A stretch of 64,000 bases of DNA, taken from Pseudorhodobacter aquimaris (GTDB lineage Bacteria; Pseudomonadota; Alphaproteobacteria; Rhodobacterales; Rhodobacteraceae). Numbering within the stretch: position 1 is the first letter of the stretch; each line of letters begins with the position of its first letter. Of this stretch, positions 19,261 through 28,498 are shown piece after piece. The translations under genes were made by a program, and so were the position numbers. The notes under the pieces were generated by a model that searched no databases, was not told where the DNA came from, and saw only the letters and a list, made by a program, of their open reading frames with translations. The stretch is taken from contig NZ_LGHS01000046.1 of assembly GCF_001202025.1 (NCBI RefSeq), forward strand, positions 186,001 to 250,000. The letters run 5' to 3'.

Positions 19261-19380
19261 ATGGTCAAAAAATCAGATATCAAAGCCCTGAAAAAGGAAG
19301 TCAAAGCCCGCAAGGCAAAGCTTGCGAAACAGGAAAAGAAGCTGAAAAAGGCAAAGAAAGCCCTGAAAAAAGCCGCTTGA
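19261..19380 (+). CDS. Lysine-rich 39-residue peptide
   Basis: A well-placed ribosome site (AAGGA, seven bases upstream) precedes an ATG opening a 39-codon frame. Seventeen of the 39 residues are lysine, in a repeating KK-x-x pattern, and the rest is nearly all Ala, Leu and Glu. It should form a single, strongly basic amphipathic helix. This resembles the lysine/alanine-rich tails of nucleic-acid-binding proteins, so binding of nucleic acid or ribosomes is possible, but I do not recognise a family. A perfect hairpin follows 19 bases after the stop, so the unit looks like a small independent transcript between two terminator-like structures. Confidence 0.55.
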   Translation: MVKKSDIKALKKEVKARKAKLAKQEKKLKKAKKALKKAA

Positions 19381-19399
19381 TGCTTGTGTTGTTGAAAAT

Positions 19400-19422
19400 G
19401 GGCCGACGGCATATGTCGGCCC
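19400..19422 (+). terminator. Hairpin after the lysine-rich peptide gene
   Basis: GGGCCGAC (19400-19407) and GTCGGCCC (19415-19422) are perfect 8-bp arms around a 7-nt loop. Only two T residues follow, so it may be a transcript-end or stability hairpin rather than a classical terminator. Confidence 0.5.
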
Positions 19423-19526
19423 TTGGGGATTGGTCGGCCGTGCTGTAGTCACGGATTTCGGCGTGGGCGACAAGATCGTGCCGGAAAGCAAAAACACCTC
19501 TTCCCGCCTTCATTCAGACAGGCTAT

Positions 19527-21335
19527 ATGCGACGCATGACAGACCTTGATCTCATCCGCAATTTCTCCATCGTGGCGCATATCGACCACGGTAAATCCAC
19601 ACTTGCCGACCGGCTGATCCAGCTGACCGGAACAGTGGCGCAGCGCGATATGAAAGCGCAGATGCTTGATAACATGGATATCGAGCGGGAGCGCGGGATC
19701 ACGATCAAGGCGAACTCCGTGCGGATCGAATATCCGGCGAAGGATGGCAAGCGCTATATCCTGAACCTGATCGACACCCCCGGCCACGTCGACTTTGCCT
19801 ATGAGGTCAGCCGCTCGATGCGCGCGGTCGAAGGGTCGCTGTTGGTGGTGGATGCCAGTCAGGGCGTTGAGGCGCAGACCTTGGCCAACGTCTATCACGC
19901 GTTGGATGCCGGTCATGAGATTGTGCCAGTTCTGAATAAGGTCGATCTGCCCGCTGCGGATGTTGAGCGGGTGAAAACCCAGATCGAGGATGTCATCGGG
20001 CTTGATGCGTCTGATGCGATCCAGATTTCGGCCAAATCCGGGCTTGGTATTCCCGATGTGCTGGAGGCAATCGTCACGCGCCTGCCCGCGCCCAAAGGCG
20101 ACCGCGATGCGCCGCTGAAGGCGATGCTGGTCGATTCGTGGTATGACAGCTATCTTGGCGTTGTCGTTATGATCCGCGTGATTGATGGGGTTGTCCGCAA
20201 AGGGGACCGCATCAAGATGATGCAAACCGGCGCTGTATATGGCGTCGATAAATTGGCCGTGCTCAAGCCGCAGATGGTTGATATCTCTGAGCTTGGACCG
20301 GGCGAGATCGGCATCTGGACGGGTTCGATCAAGCAGGTGCGCGATACGCGCGTGGGCGATACGATCACCTCGGAAAAGAAGGGCTGTGCAGCGCCTTTGC
20401 CGGGCTTTAAGCCTGCGCAGCCGGTGGTATTCTGTGGGCTGTTCCCTGTAGATGCGAATGATTTCGATGCCCTGCGCGATGCGATTGAAAAACTGCAGCT
20501 GAATGATTCGAGCTTTTCGTCGGAAATGGAAACCTCGGCCGCGCTTGGTTTCGGGTTCCGCTGTGGCTTCCTTGGTTTGCTGCACCTTGAGGTGATCCGC
20601 GACCGGCTGGAACGTGAATATGATCTGGAGCTGATTACCACAGCGCCGTCGGTGGTTTTCCATCTGCATATGCGCGACGGTGAGGTTCTGGACCTGCACA
20701 ACCCCGCCGATATGCCGGACCTGACATTGGTGGACCATATTGATGAGCCACGAATCAAGGCGACAATTCTGGTTCCGGATGAGTATCTGGGCGATGTGTT
20801 GAAGTTGTGCCAAGATCGTCGGGGCATCCAGTTGGACCTGTCCTATGCCGGTAGCCGTGCGATGGTGGTCTATGACCTGCCGCTGGCCGAGGTGGTTTTT
20901 GACTTTTATGACCGGCTGAAGTCGGTGACCAAGGGCTATGCCTCTTTTGACTATGTGATCTCCGAATATCGTGAGGATCATCTGGTCAAGATGTCGATCC
21001 TTGTGAATGACGAACCTGTGGACGCCTTGTCGATGATGGTTCACCGTGACCGCGCCGAGATGCGGGGCCGCGCAATGGTTGAAAAGCTTAAGGACCTTAT
21101 CCCGCGCCATATGTTCAAAATCCCGATCCAGGCGGCGATCGGTGGCCGTGTGATCGCGCGTGAGACGCTCTCGGCGATGCGCAAGGATGTGACCGCGAAA
21201 TGTTATGGCGGTGATGCCAGCCGCAAGAAGAAGCTGTTGGAAAAGCAGAAGGCCGGTAAGAAACGGATGCGCCAGTTCGGCAAGGTCGAGATCCCGCAAG
21301 AGGCGTTTATCTCGGCTTTGAAGATGGATAATTAG
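19527..21335 (+). CDS. lepA: Elongation factor 4 (LepA), back-translocating GTPase
   Basis: A 602-residue translational GTPase. G-motifs AHIDHGKST (G1), the RGITIKA switch region, DTPGHVDF (G3) and NKVDLP (G4) are all present, followed by the EF-G-like domains and the LepA-specific C-terminal domain ([18 protein letters not shown]). LepA acts on ribosomes in the cytoplasm or at the membrane and helps under ionic stress and during ribosome assembly. AGG lies four bases before the ATG at 19527; an alternative ATG at 19536 would remove three residues. A strong bidirectional terminator follows. Confidence 0.96.
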   Translation: MRRMTDLDLIRNFSIVAHIDHGKSTLADRLIQLTGTVAQRDMKAQMLDNMDIERERGITIKANSVRIEYPAKDGKRYILNLIDTPGHVDFAYEVSRSMRAVEGSLLVVDASQGVEAQTLANVYHALDAGHEIVPVLNKVDLPAADVERVKTQIEDVIGLDASDAIQISAKSGLGIPDVLEAIVTRLPAPKGDRDAPLKAMLVDSWYDSYLGVVVMIRVIDGVVRKGDRIKMMQTGAVYGVDKLAVLKPQMVDISELGPGEIGIWTGSIKQVRDTRVGDTITSEKKGCAAPLPGFKPAQPVVFCGLFPVDANDFDALRDAIEKLQLNDSSFSSEMETSAALGFGFRCGFLGLLHLEVIRDRLEREYDLELITTAPSVVFHLHMRDGEVLDLHNPADMPDLTLVDHIDEPRIKATILVPDEYLGDVLKLCQDRRGIQLDLSYAGSRAMVVYDLPLAEVVFDFYDRLKSVTKGYASFDYVISEYREDHLVKMSILVNDEPVDALSMMVHRDRAEMRGRAMVEKLKDLIPRHMFKIPIQAAIGGRVIARETLSAMRKDVTAKCYGGDASRKKKLLEKQKAGKKRMRQFGKVEIPQEAFISALKMDN

Positions 21336-21388
21336 GGCGGTTCAGATACGGACAAAGGCCCCTTCTTTGATGCGGGGGATGTCTTTTA

Positions 21389-21432
21389 AAAAAAATAACG
21401 CATAGGCGATGGGCCTTATGCGTTATTTTTTT
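21389..21432. terminator. Bidirectional terminator between lepA and the DEAD-box gene
   Basis: A perfect 16-bp inverted repeat (21389-21404 and 21417-21432) with a 12-nt loop has A-runs on its left edge and T-runs on its right edge, so it can end both convergent transcripts. Confidence 0.85.
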
Positions 21433-21479
21433 GTCGATGGTGTGGGTCAGCAAGACCGGCTTGCTGACCCTTGTGCTGT

Positions 21480-22814
21480 TCAGGCTGCGCTGGTGCGGGC
21501 CTTGCCGCCGTTGCGTCTTGCTTTTTTGGGGGCGCCGTGCCCGCCTTCAACGCTGCGCATCGGTTTTCCGGCGGGTTTACCGCCCGGCTTGCCTTGTCCG
21601 GAACGTGGCTTGCCCTGTCCGCCGCCGCGTGGTGGGCGTGCGCCGCGCTGTGCAGGTTTCGGGGCGGCTTTGATGTCGGCCAGACCCCAAGGTGCGCCGC
21701 CAATCACGGCAATCTGCTTTTTCAGCAGCTTTTCGATGTCTTTCAACTCGCCCATTTCGGCCGGTGCGCAAAAGGCAATAGCGCGGCCTTCGGCACCCGC
21801 CCGTGCCGTCCGGCCAATACGGTGAACATAGTTTTCCGGCACATTCGGCAGGTCGTAGTTATAGACATGGCGCACGCCCGGAATATCGATCCCGCGTGCG
21901 GCAACATCAGTTGCGACCAGCACGTCCAATTCCCCGTTGCGGAATTCAGTCAGCGTGCGATCCCGTTGGTTTTGCGATTTATTACCGTGGATCGAACCTG
22001 CCTTGAACCCCCAGCTTACCAGCAGTTTCATCAGCTTTTCCGAGCCGTGCTTGGTGCGGCCAAAGACCAGCGCCTGCTCACCCTTATGTTCCGTCAGATA
22101 GCTTTCCAACAGCTTGGCCTTATCGCCCTGCGGTGTGTAATGGACCGATTGTTCAATCCGTTCAACGGGTTTGCCGGGTGGTGCAACCTGTACCTTGACC
22201 GGATCGCGCAGATAAGTGCCTGCCAGATCTTCGATCAGTTTTGGCATTGTTGCGGAAAACAGCATGGTCTGGCGCTTGAGCGGAATATACTGCGCGATTT
22301 TGCGCAGCGCATGGATGAACCCCATGTCGAGCATCTGGTCGGCCTCATCCAGCACCAGATAGCCGCAAGCCTCAAGCGAAAGCGCCTTGCGATCAAGCAG
22401 GTCGATAAGGCGGCCAGGGGTTGCAACCAGAACATCGGCCCCGCGTGCAAGCTTTTCCGACTGGCGAAAGATCGATGCGCCACCGGTGATCATCACGACC
22501 TTGACCGGGGTGCCCTTGGTGTAATTCGTCAGATTGTCCGAGATCTGGGAGACCAGCTCACGGGTCGGGGCCAAAATCAGGCTGCGCACGGTGCGCGGCG
22601 CGGGCGGGTGGCCGATATCAAGCAAACGGTGCAGCAAAGGCAGGCCGAAGGCCGCGGTTTTGCCGGTGCCGGTTTGCGCCAGCCCCATGATGTCACGGCC
22701 CTGCATGATATGCGGAATGGCCTGTACTTGAATAGGTGTCGGGGCGGTGTAGCCAGCTTTGTCTAGGCCAGCCATAAGCTTTGGGGAAAGCCCCAAGTCT
22801 GAAAACGTCGTCAT
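21480..22814 (-). CDS. DEAD-box ATP-dependent RNA helicase, RhlE-like
   Basis: A 444-residue helicase with all core motifs: AQTGTGKT, PTRELVSQ, TPGR, DEAD, SAT, ARGIDIP and HRIGRTARAG. The C-terminal 70 residues form a low-complexity Gly/Lys/Arg/Pro tail typical of RhlE-type proteins, which bind RNA non-specifically and act in RNA decay, ribosome assembly or cold adaptation. The ATG at 22814 is preceded by a GGAAAG ribosome site; the longer frame to 22988 encodes a non-family, Arg-rich tail. It is convergent with lepA. Confidence 0.92.
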   Translation of the reverse strand: MTTFSDLGLSPKLMAGLDKAGYTAPTPIQVQAIPHIMQGRDIMGLAQTGTGKTAAFGLPLLHRLLDIGHPPAPRTVRSLILAPTRELVSQISDNLTNYTKGTPVKVVMITGGASIFRQSEKLARGADVLVATPGRLIDLLDRKALSLEACGYLVLDEADQMLDMGFIHALRKIAQYIPLKRQTMLFSATMPKLIEDLAGTYLRDPVKVQVAPPGKPVERIEQSVHYTPQGDKAKLLESYLTEHKGEQALVFGRTKHGSEKLMKLLVSWGFKAGSIHGNKSQNQRDRTLTEFRNGELDVLVATDVAARGIDIPGVRHVYNYDLPNVPENYVHRIGRTARAGAEGRAIAFCAPAEMGELKDIEKLLKKQIAVIGGAPWGLADIKAAPKPAQRGARPPRGGGQGKPRSGQGKPGGKPAGKPMRSVEGGHGAPKKARRNGGKARTSAA

Positions 22815-23072
22815 ATAAAATCTTTCCGGCGCGTTATTCCACGCACCTTGCGCCGCACCAGCGGCAAAAGGGAGCGGCGCACGCCTCGACCATCTGCACT
22901 TGCAAACACCCCGTCGGCACCGCGGAACCCCTGCGTGACGGTGGGAACCTTTATTCGGGCCGTTCACATGCTCACGCGGCACGGGCACTCGAATATAGGT
23001 CAGATGATGTAGATCGGATCATTTGTCAAGGGTCAGTTGATCCGGCCCCGTTCCTGCAAAGCGCGCGGAACG

Positions 23073-23945
23073 TTAGGGCGCGAGAAAGGTAATCCCGTCC
23101 ATGGCAATGATCCGTGACACATCCAGGTCATAGGCCTCGGTCATCCGCGCGACCAGATCGTCGGACCAGCCCTCCATCTCGATCTCGACGTTGATCTCTT
23201 GGGGCAGGGCGAATTTTGCCAGAAAGGCCGAAACCACGCGGCGCCTCTGTTCGGGGTTTGGCGGCGGGTGCATTTCCAGATAGGCGTTCATCCGCTTCAT
23301 CCCGTCCGCCGACATGATCGTCGTCAAAAGATCATCCGTGTCACTAAGCTTGGCCGCGGCGCTATGTCCCGAAACAGCTTGCAGCACTTCTGGCCAAAGC
23401 AGGGGCGTGTCCTCGTCGCACCAGACGGTGATCGGCACAGTGGGGTTGGCGTCGCGCAGGTTTTGGATCAGCGTTGACCAGCGCAGGGTTTCCACATTCA
23501 CACCGTCCATAAATTCGGCATATGACCGACCGTTCTGTTTTTGGAAGACGGCTGGCACGAAGGTGGCAGGGTTGCGGATGCCTATATGAAATTCGGCCTC
23601 AGCTTCGGGAAAGATCTGGCGAAAGGCGTGCATCCGCTCTCCGCCGGAGCTGTATATCCCACGCCGCAGCGCCCCTTGCGCATAACCAAGGAAATTTGCC
23701 CATGACAGGATCATTCGGTCGGCCTGCGCGTCCGAGGTGATCTGGCCCAGAATGTCTGCCTGGGTTTCCGGCGGGGCGGCTTGCCCCTTCAGGGTCAAGG
23801 CTGTGTCGCGCAACAGGGTGCGGTACTTGGCGGGGCCGGGGACAATGATGCCCTCGGCCGCCAGCACATCGCGGTTTTTCAACAGGCAGCGTAAAAGCCG
23901 CTCTTCATCGGTGCAATGGGCGCCGAGATGATAGACGATGCGCAT
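23073..23945 (-). CDS. Sulfotransferase-like conserved hypothetical protein
   Basis: The 290-residue product starts MRIVYHLGAHCTDEERLL, which resembles the beta-strand and phosphosulfate-binding loop of sulfotransferases, and has a later HIGIRNPATFVPAVFQK segment like the family's second PAPS-binding strand. The usual K-T-G-T loop residues are absent, so catalytic activity is doubtful. No signal peptide or membrane segment is seen. The ATG at 23945 follows an AAAGG site at proper distance. It is divergent from the ABC permease at 24048. Assignment rests on pattern similarity only. Confidence 0.5.
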   Translation of the reverse strand: MRIVYHLGAHCTDEERLLRCLLKNRDVLAAEGIIVPGPAKYRTLLRDTALTLKGQAAPPETQADILGQITSDAQADRMILSWANFLGYAQGALRRGIYSSGGERMHAFRQIFPEAEAEFHIGIRNPATFVPAVFQKQNGRSYAEFMDGVNVETLRWSTLIQNLRDANPTVPITVWCDEDTPLLWPEVLQAVSGHSAAAKLSDTDDLLTTIMSADGMKRMNAYLEMHPPPNPEQRRRVVSAFLAKFALPQEINVEIEMEGWSDDLVARMTEAYDLDVSRIIAMDGITFLAP

Positions 23946-24047
23946 GTGGACCTTTCGGTTGCTCAGAGCGTGGTAGGCCAAGTTAATTTATCGGGATTAT
24001 ACGTGCTTTTCTGGACAGTTAAACCGCTTTCCTGTATCGCTGCGTTT

Positions 24048-25721
24048 ATGGCCAAGCAAAACGCTCAAGAACCCAATGCCCTTCGGCAATATTTGCCGAG
24101 GTTTCACCTGCCGGACTTTTGGTCGGTAGGGGCCGGGTTGATTGCGCTTTTGGTGCTGGTGCCAGTGGTCTCGGTCATCTGGCTGGCCTTTCATCCGGCG
24201 GAAAACATCTGGCCGCATTTGATGTCGACGGTGTTGCCACGCTATTTGGGCAATACGTTTTTCATGATGGGTGGCGTGGGGGCGTTGACGGCGTTTGTCG
24301 GCACCGGCGCGGCGTGGCTGGTGGCGATGTACCGTTTTCCGGGCAGTCGCTGGCTGGATTACGCATTGCTGTTTCCCTTGGCGATACCGGGTTATGTCGG
24401 GGCCTATGCGCTGGTGGATTTCTTTGATTATTCCGGCGTGGTGCAAACCGCGATGCGGGCCAGCTTTGGCTGGGAGAACGCGCGCGATTACTGGTTTCCG
24501 GCGATCCGCACACGGCAAATGGCCGTGATTGTGCTTTCGGCGGCGCTTTACCCTTATGTTTACCTGCTGGCCCGCGCCGCGTTCCGCGAGCAGTCCAACT
24601 GCACCTATGAGGTGGCGCGCGCGCTTGGGGCCGGTCCTTTGGCAGTGTTCTGGCGGGTGGGCCTGCCCTTGGCGCGGCCTGCGATTGCCATGGGGGTGGC
24701 CTTGGCCCTGATGGAGACTGTGGCCGATTTCGGCACGGTGGATCATTTCGGGGTGCAAACCCTGACCACGGGGATTTTCTCGGTCTGGCTGAATGGCGGC
24801 AATGCGGGCGGGGCTGCGCAGATTTCACTGGTTATTCTGGCGCTTGTCGTCGGGCTTTTGATGGTAGAGCGGATCAGCCGTCGCAATGCGCGTTTCCACC
24901 GGATGCCACGCGCCACGCGCCCGCTTGCCCCGCAACATCTGACAGGGGTTCGCGCTTGGGTGGCTACAGCGGCCTGTCTTGTGCCGTTCGGTGTGGGGTT
25001 TATCTTGCCCGTGGCGGTGATGCTTGGCCATGCGGTCAAACATCCTGAGGCATGGGTTTCCAAAGGGTTGACGCAAGCTTTGGTGAACACGATCTTTGTG
25101 GGCGGAGCAGCAGCGGGCCTAACGGTCGGGGCTGCGATCTTTTTGGTTTATGGTGTGCGTTTGGCGGGTCGGGGCTTGCCGCGCATGGTCTTGCCGCTGA
25201 CCTCGGTCGGTTATGCCGCGCCGGGGACGGTGCTTGCCGTGGGGTTGTTGATCCCGCTGGCGGCTTTGGATCATCGGGTGGCGGATACGATTTTGGCGCT
25301 GACGGGCACCGATCCGGGGCTGTTGCTGACGGGAACTGCGGCGGCTTTGGTCATCGCATATATGGTGCGGTTTTTCGGAATTGCGCAGGGGGCCGTGGAT
25401 TCGGCGTTCGGGCGTGTGTCGCCCTCGCTGCCGCTGGCGGCGCGGTCTTTGGGGCGCGGGCCGTCGGGGACATTGGTGGCGGTCTATATCCCTTTGATGC
25501 GCGGGTCTGTGGCAACAGCGCTTTTGGTGGTGTTTGTCGATTGCGTCAAAGAGCTGCCGGCGACTTTGCTTCTGCGCCCTTTCAACTACAACACCCTTGC
25601 AACCCGCGTTTATGAACAAGCCAGCCTTGAACGTCTGGGCGATGCCGCCCCTGCGGCCCTATTGGTGATGTTGGTGGGATTGGCGGCGGTATGGGTGATG
25701 GCCCATACCAACCGCGCTTAA
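24048..25721 (+). CDS. Two-domain ABC transporter permease, Fe(III) (FbpB) type
   Basis: The 557-residue integral membrane protein has two tandem permease domains (about 60-270 and 345-550), about twelve membrane segments in all. Each half has the EAA-like loop that contacts the ATPase: ARALGAGPLAVFWRVGLPLARPA in pieces near residue 200, and ARSLGRGPSGTL near 470. This architecture is that of FbpB/SfuB iron(III) importers. No substrate-binding protein or ATPase gene adjoins it, so substrate is inferred. The ATG at 24048 has no clear ribosome site; translation could be leaderless. Its stop overlaps the convergent dehydrogenase stop. Confidence 0.8.
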   Translation: MAKQNAQEPNALRQYLPRFHLPDFWSVGAGLIALLVLVPVVSVIWLAFHPAENIWPHLMSTVLPRYLGNTFFMMGGVGALTAFVGTGAAWLVAMYRFPGSRWLDYALLFPLAIPGYVGAYALVDFFDYSGVVQTAMRASFGWENARDYWFPAIRTRQMAVIVLSAALYPYVYLLARAAFREQSNCTYEVARALGAGPLAVFWRVGLPLARPAIAMGVALALMETVADFGTVDHFGVQTLTTGIFSVWLNGGNAGGAAQISLVILALVVGLLMVERISRRNARFHRMPRATRPLAPQHLTGVRAWVATAACLVPFGVGFILPVAVMLGHAVKHPEAWVSKGLTQALVNTIFVGGAAAGLTVGAAIFLVYGVRLAGRGLPRMVLPLTSVGYAAPGTVLAVGLLIPLAALDHRVADTILALTGTDPGLLLTGTAAALVIAYMVRFFGIAQGAVDSAFGRVSPSLPLAARSLGRGPSGTLVAVYIPLMRGSVATALLVVFVDCVKELPATLLLRPFNYNTLATRVYEQASLERLGDAAPAALLVMLVGLAAVWVMAHTNRA

Positions 25722-26689
25722 CGCCAGACCTCGGGGTTGATCATATGGATCGGTGCGCCCTCGGCATAGGCGTTGATCTGGTCAAAGATGTCCGCAAACT
25801 GGCTGTCCAACTCATCCTCGGTGACAAAACCGATATGCGGCGTGGCGATGACATTCGGGTGATGGACCAGGGGGTCATGCGCATCGGTCAGGGGTTCGGT
25901 CTCAAACACATCGATGCCCGCACGCCCTGGCCGTCCCGCGCGCATCGCGGCCAGCATGGCCCCCGGTTCCACCAACCCCGCGCGTGAGGTGTTGATAAAA
26001 CTCGCGCTCGGCTTCATTAGGGCCAGATCGGCGGCGCTGATGATGCCTTTGGTTTCGGGCTTCATGCGGACATGGAGGCTGATGAAATCGCTCTGGGCAA
26101 AGAAGGCCTCGCGGCTTTCGGCCACTGTCTCTCCGGCGGCCAAGGCCCATGCGCGCCCCTGTTCGGAGGCCCACCAGACCACCTCCATCCCGAAGGCGCG
26201 GGCATAGCCTGCCACGGCCCGCGCAATGCGCCCGTAACCGTAAAGCCCCAAGCGGCGCCCCGCCAGCGATTGGCCAACGCCCATCTGCCATTGCCCTGCC
26301 TTGATCGATGCATTTTGCGCCGTCAACTGCCGCGCGCAGGCCAGCATCAGCGCCCATGTCAGCTCTGCCGCGGCGACGGAATGGCCATCGGCCTTCATGT
26401 TGGAACACAGCAACACCCCCTGCGCCGTGCAGGCAGGGACATCGACATGCGGGTAAACGCTGCGCTGGCTGATAAGCTTCAGGTTTGGCAGGCGCTGCAA
26501 CAAATCGGCCGTTATGGCGGTGCGCTCACGAAACAGCACCAAAGCCTCGGCCCCTGCCAGCTTTTCGGCCAGCAGGTCTGTGGACCGGAAATGCGCGTTC
26601 CAGACCGTGACATCGTGGCCCTTCAGCTTGGCAAAGCAGGGCAGGCCGCGCAAAGTGTCAAACCAATCGTCGAGAATATGGACTTTCAT
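25718..26689 (-). CDS. D-isomer-specific 2-hydroxyacid dehydrogenase family protein
   Basis: A 323-residue NAD(P)-dependent oxidoreductase. The Rossmann motif appears as GLYGYGRIARAVAGYA, and the catalytic triad is visible as Arg in NTSRAGLVEPG, Glu in DVFETEPL and His in TPHIGFVT. Members oxidise or reduce D-2-hydroxyacids such as phosphoglycerate, glycerate, glyoxylate or hydroxypyruvate; the exact substrate is not evident. It lies 18 bases downstream of the AbrB-family membrane gene on the same strand and could be co-transcribed with it. Confidence 0.85.
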   Translation of the reverse strand: MKVHILDDWFDTLRGLPCFAKLKGHDVTVWNAHFRSTDLLAEKLAGAEALVLFRERTAITADLLQRLPNLKLISQRSVYPHVDVPACTAQGVLLCSNMKADGHSVAAAELTWALMLACARQLTAQNASIKAGQWQMGVGQSLAGRRLGLYGYGRIARAVAGYARAFGMEVVWWASEQGRAWALAAGETVAESREAFFAQSDFISLHVRMKPETKGIISAADLALMKPSASFINTSRAGLVEPGAMLAAMRAGRPGRAGIDVFETEPLTDAHDPLVHHPNVIATPHIGFVTEDELDSQFADIFDQINAYAEGAPIHMINPEVWR

Positions 26690-26707
26690 AAAGCCTCTCT
26701 GGTTGCA

Positions 26708-27742
26708 TCAGAATTTCATATAGCGCGCCATGATGGGGGCGGCGGTGATAACCAATACGATGCGCGTCAGGTGATGGACAATCACAAAGCCCAGATCCGC
26801 CCCCGCAACGATTGCCAGAACCGTCATTTCGGCCTGCCCGCCCGGCGCAAAGGCAAGGAAGCCCTCTACCTGCCCTGCAAGTCCGCTCAGCACAACAAAT
26901 TCAGTAAAGGCAATCGCCAGCAAGGCCAGCAAAATGACATAGGCGATGCCCGCCAGCACAACCTTACGCAACTCGGTCAGGGTCACACCGACGTAGCCCA
27001 CTCCGATGCCGATGCCGATGAAATATTGCGCGGCAAGGATGGCCTCGGCAGGGGGGCGCACTGTGATCAGACCCGCAAGCGACAGGGCGGCGGTCACGAT
27101 CATCGGCCCAAGGATGGAGGCCCCGAAGAGGCCAAGCCGCTCTCCACCCTTCCAGCCGACGAGTGCGGCAAAGATCATCAACCCGATCTGGGTCAGGTCC
27201 ATCCCGACAATGGGCGCCCCGATCGGTTGGGTCAGCGGGGTGTCAAAGGCCTGCGTCAACAGGATCGGTGCGACGCTGACGATAATCAGAACCCGCGTTG
27301 CATGGATCAATGACAGCGCACGACCATCGCCCCCTGCCTCCGTGCCAAAAATCACCATATCCTGCAGCCCGCCGGGCATCGCCGCGTAATAGGCCGTTAC
27401 CGGATCAAACCCGCAGATGCGGCGAAAAAACGGCACCCCCACCAGCCCGATGCACAGCACATAAAGCGGGATCAGCGCCACCGATAGCGCCATTTGCGGC
27501 AGCAGGGTGATCAGGTCCGGCGTAATTGATGCCCCGACGGCCACACCCAGAATGGTGCGCGCAGCAACGGCGATCTGTCCCGTGCCGCGCAGGGGAGCGC
27601 CCCAAAGGGCCGCGATCAGGCAGGCAAGCATCGGCCCGAACAAAAACGGCAGGGGCAGGCCAAGAACGCTGAAAATCGCAGTGCCAAGGGCGGCCAGTAT
27701 CAAGGTGGCGACCGTGCGGGCGAAGGGTGACAAACTGGCCAT
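26708..27742 (-). CDS. AbrB-family integral membrane protein
   Basis: The 344-residue protein is almost wholly hydrophobic, about ten membrane segments, with an internal repeat: each half carries a GxxLPFLFGPML- or GASILGPMIV-like segment and a PGG motif (AAMPGGLQDM and FAPGGQAEM). This is the AbrB duplication family once called ammonia monooxygenase-like. These are probably transporters, of unknown substrate. The ATG at 27742 follows an AAAGG site. It is divergent from the GntR regulator, which suggests that regulator controls it and that it may move a carboxylate linked to the neighbouring tcu genes. Confidence 0.75.
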   Translation of the reverse strand: MASLSPFARTVATLILAALGTAIFSVLGLPLPFLFGPMLACLIAALWGAPLRGTGQIAVAARTILGVAVGASITPDLITLLPQMALSVALIPLYVLCIGLVGVPFFRRICGFDPVTAYYAAMPGGLQDMVIFGTEAGGDGRALSLIHATRVLIIVSVAPILLTQAFDTPLTQPIGAPIVGMDLTQIGLMIFAALVGWKGGERLGLFGASILGPMIVTAALSLAGLITVRPPAEAILAAQYFIGIGIGVGYVGVTLTELRKVVLAGIAYVILLALLAIAFTEFVVLSGLAGQVEGFLAFAPGGQAEMTVLAIVAGADLGFVIVHHLTRIVLVITAAPIMARYMKF

Positions 27743-27787
27743 CGTTGGAACCTTTGTTGACAGGCTGTGAATCCTACTGTATCCAAG

Positions 27788-27802
27788 TGTATGCAAAATA
27801 CA
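27788..27802. promoter_or_regulatory. Candidate GntR operator between abrB-like gene and gntR
   Basis: TGTAT and ATACA form a perfect inverted repeat with a 5-nt spacer, 16 bases before the GTG start of the GntR gene and 46 bases from the divergent membrane gene. Short GTAT/ATAC dyads are typical of FadR-subfamily operators. Autoregulation is inferred. Confidence 0.4.
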
Positions 27803-27817
27803 AGTGCGGAGTTTATC

Positions 27818-28498
27818 GTGGCCAGCAATGCCCAGCCAATTCGGGACCTCAGTCAAGGTCAGGACGCTTATCAGCGGCTGATTTCCGAAATCCGCTCCGG
27901 TGCGCTTGGCCCCGGTGACCGGCTGACGGAAACAGATTTGGCAGAGCGTCTGGGCATCAGCCGCACCCCTGTGCGTGAGGCGATCCGCGCGCTGGAGGCG
28001 GACGGCCTCGTGGTGCATGTGCCGCGCGTGGGCGCCAGTATCCGCCGCCTGACCTATTCCGAGGTGACCGAGCTTTATGAGATGCGCGCCGTTCTGGAAG
28101 GGACCGCAGCCCGCTTGGCGGCCCGCACGGCATCGGATGTGGAGCTGGCTGAATTGCAGATGATCTCGGATGAGATGGCGCTGACCCCTGCCGAAGCGCC
28201 GCGCCTTTATGCGCTGAACCGTCAGTTTCACGCCACGCTTCTGGATGCCGCCCGCAACCGTTTCTTGCTGGAGGCGGTGGCGGGGCTGGAAAAGACGCTG
28301 CTTATTCTTGGCCCCACCACGATGGAGGATGCAGGCCGTGTGCGCCAGGCACAGGCCGAGCACGAGGCGATCCTTAACGCCCTTAATGCGCGCGATGGTG
28401 ACCGGGCGGAAACCCTGATGCGTGCCCATATCAACGCAGCTCATGCCATGCGCCTTCGCCAGTTTCGATCTGAAGAACAAGGAAACCAGCCACTATGA
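27818..28498 (+). CDS. GntR-family (FadR/FCD subfamily) transcriptional regulator
   Basis: The 226-residue protein has a winged helix (about 15-75, ETDLAERLGISRTPVREAIRALE) and an all-helical FCD ligand domain (about 85-215) with the metal-ligand histidines in FHATLLD, QAEHEAIL and MRAHI. Such regulators respond to organic acids. The GTG at 27818 is chosen because GGAG at 27808-27811 lies six bases upstream; longer starts have no ribosome site. The gene ends in an ATGA overlap with tcuA, so regulator and dehydrogenase are translationally coupled. A tricarboxylate effector is inferred from context. Confidence 0.82.
   Translation: MASNAQPIRDLSQGQDAYQRLISEIRSGALGPGDRLTETDLAERLGISRTPVREAIRALEADGLVVHVPRVGASIRRLTYSEVTELYEMRAVLEGTAARLAARTASDVELAELQMISDEMALTPAEAPRLYALNRQFHATLLDAARNRFLLEAVAGLEKTLLILGPTTMEDAGRVRQAQAEHEAILNALNARDGDRAETLMRAHINAAHAMRLRQFRSEEQGNQPL

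Noticed and set aside
19449-21299. Minus-strand frame of 616 codons opposite lepA
   Set aside because: Shadow of lepA; His/Gln/Arg-rich composition typical of antisense translation, no ribosome site.
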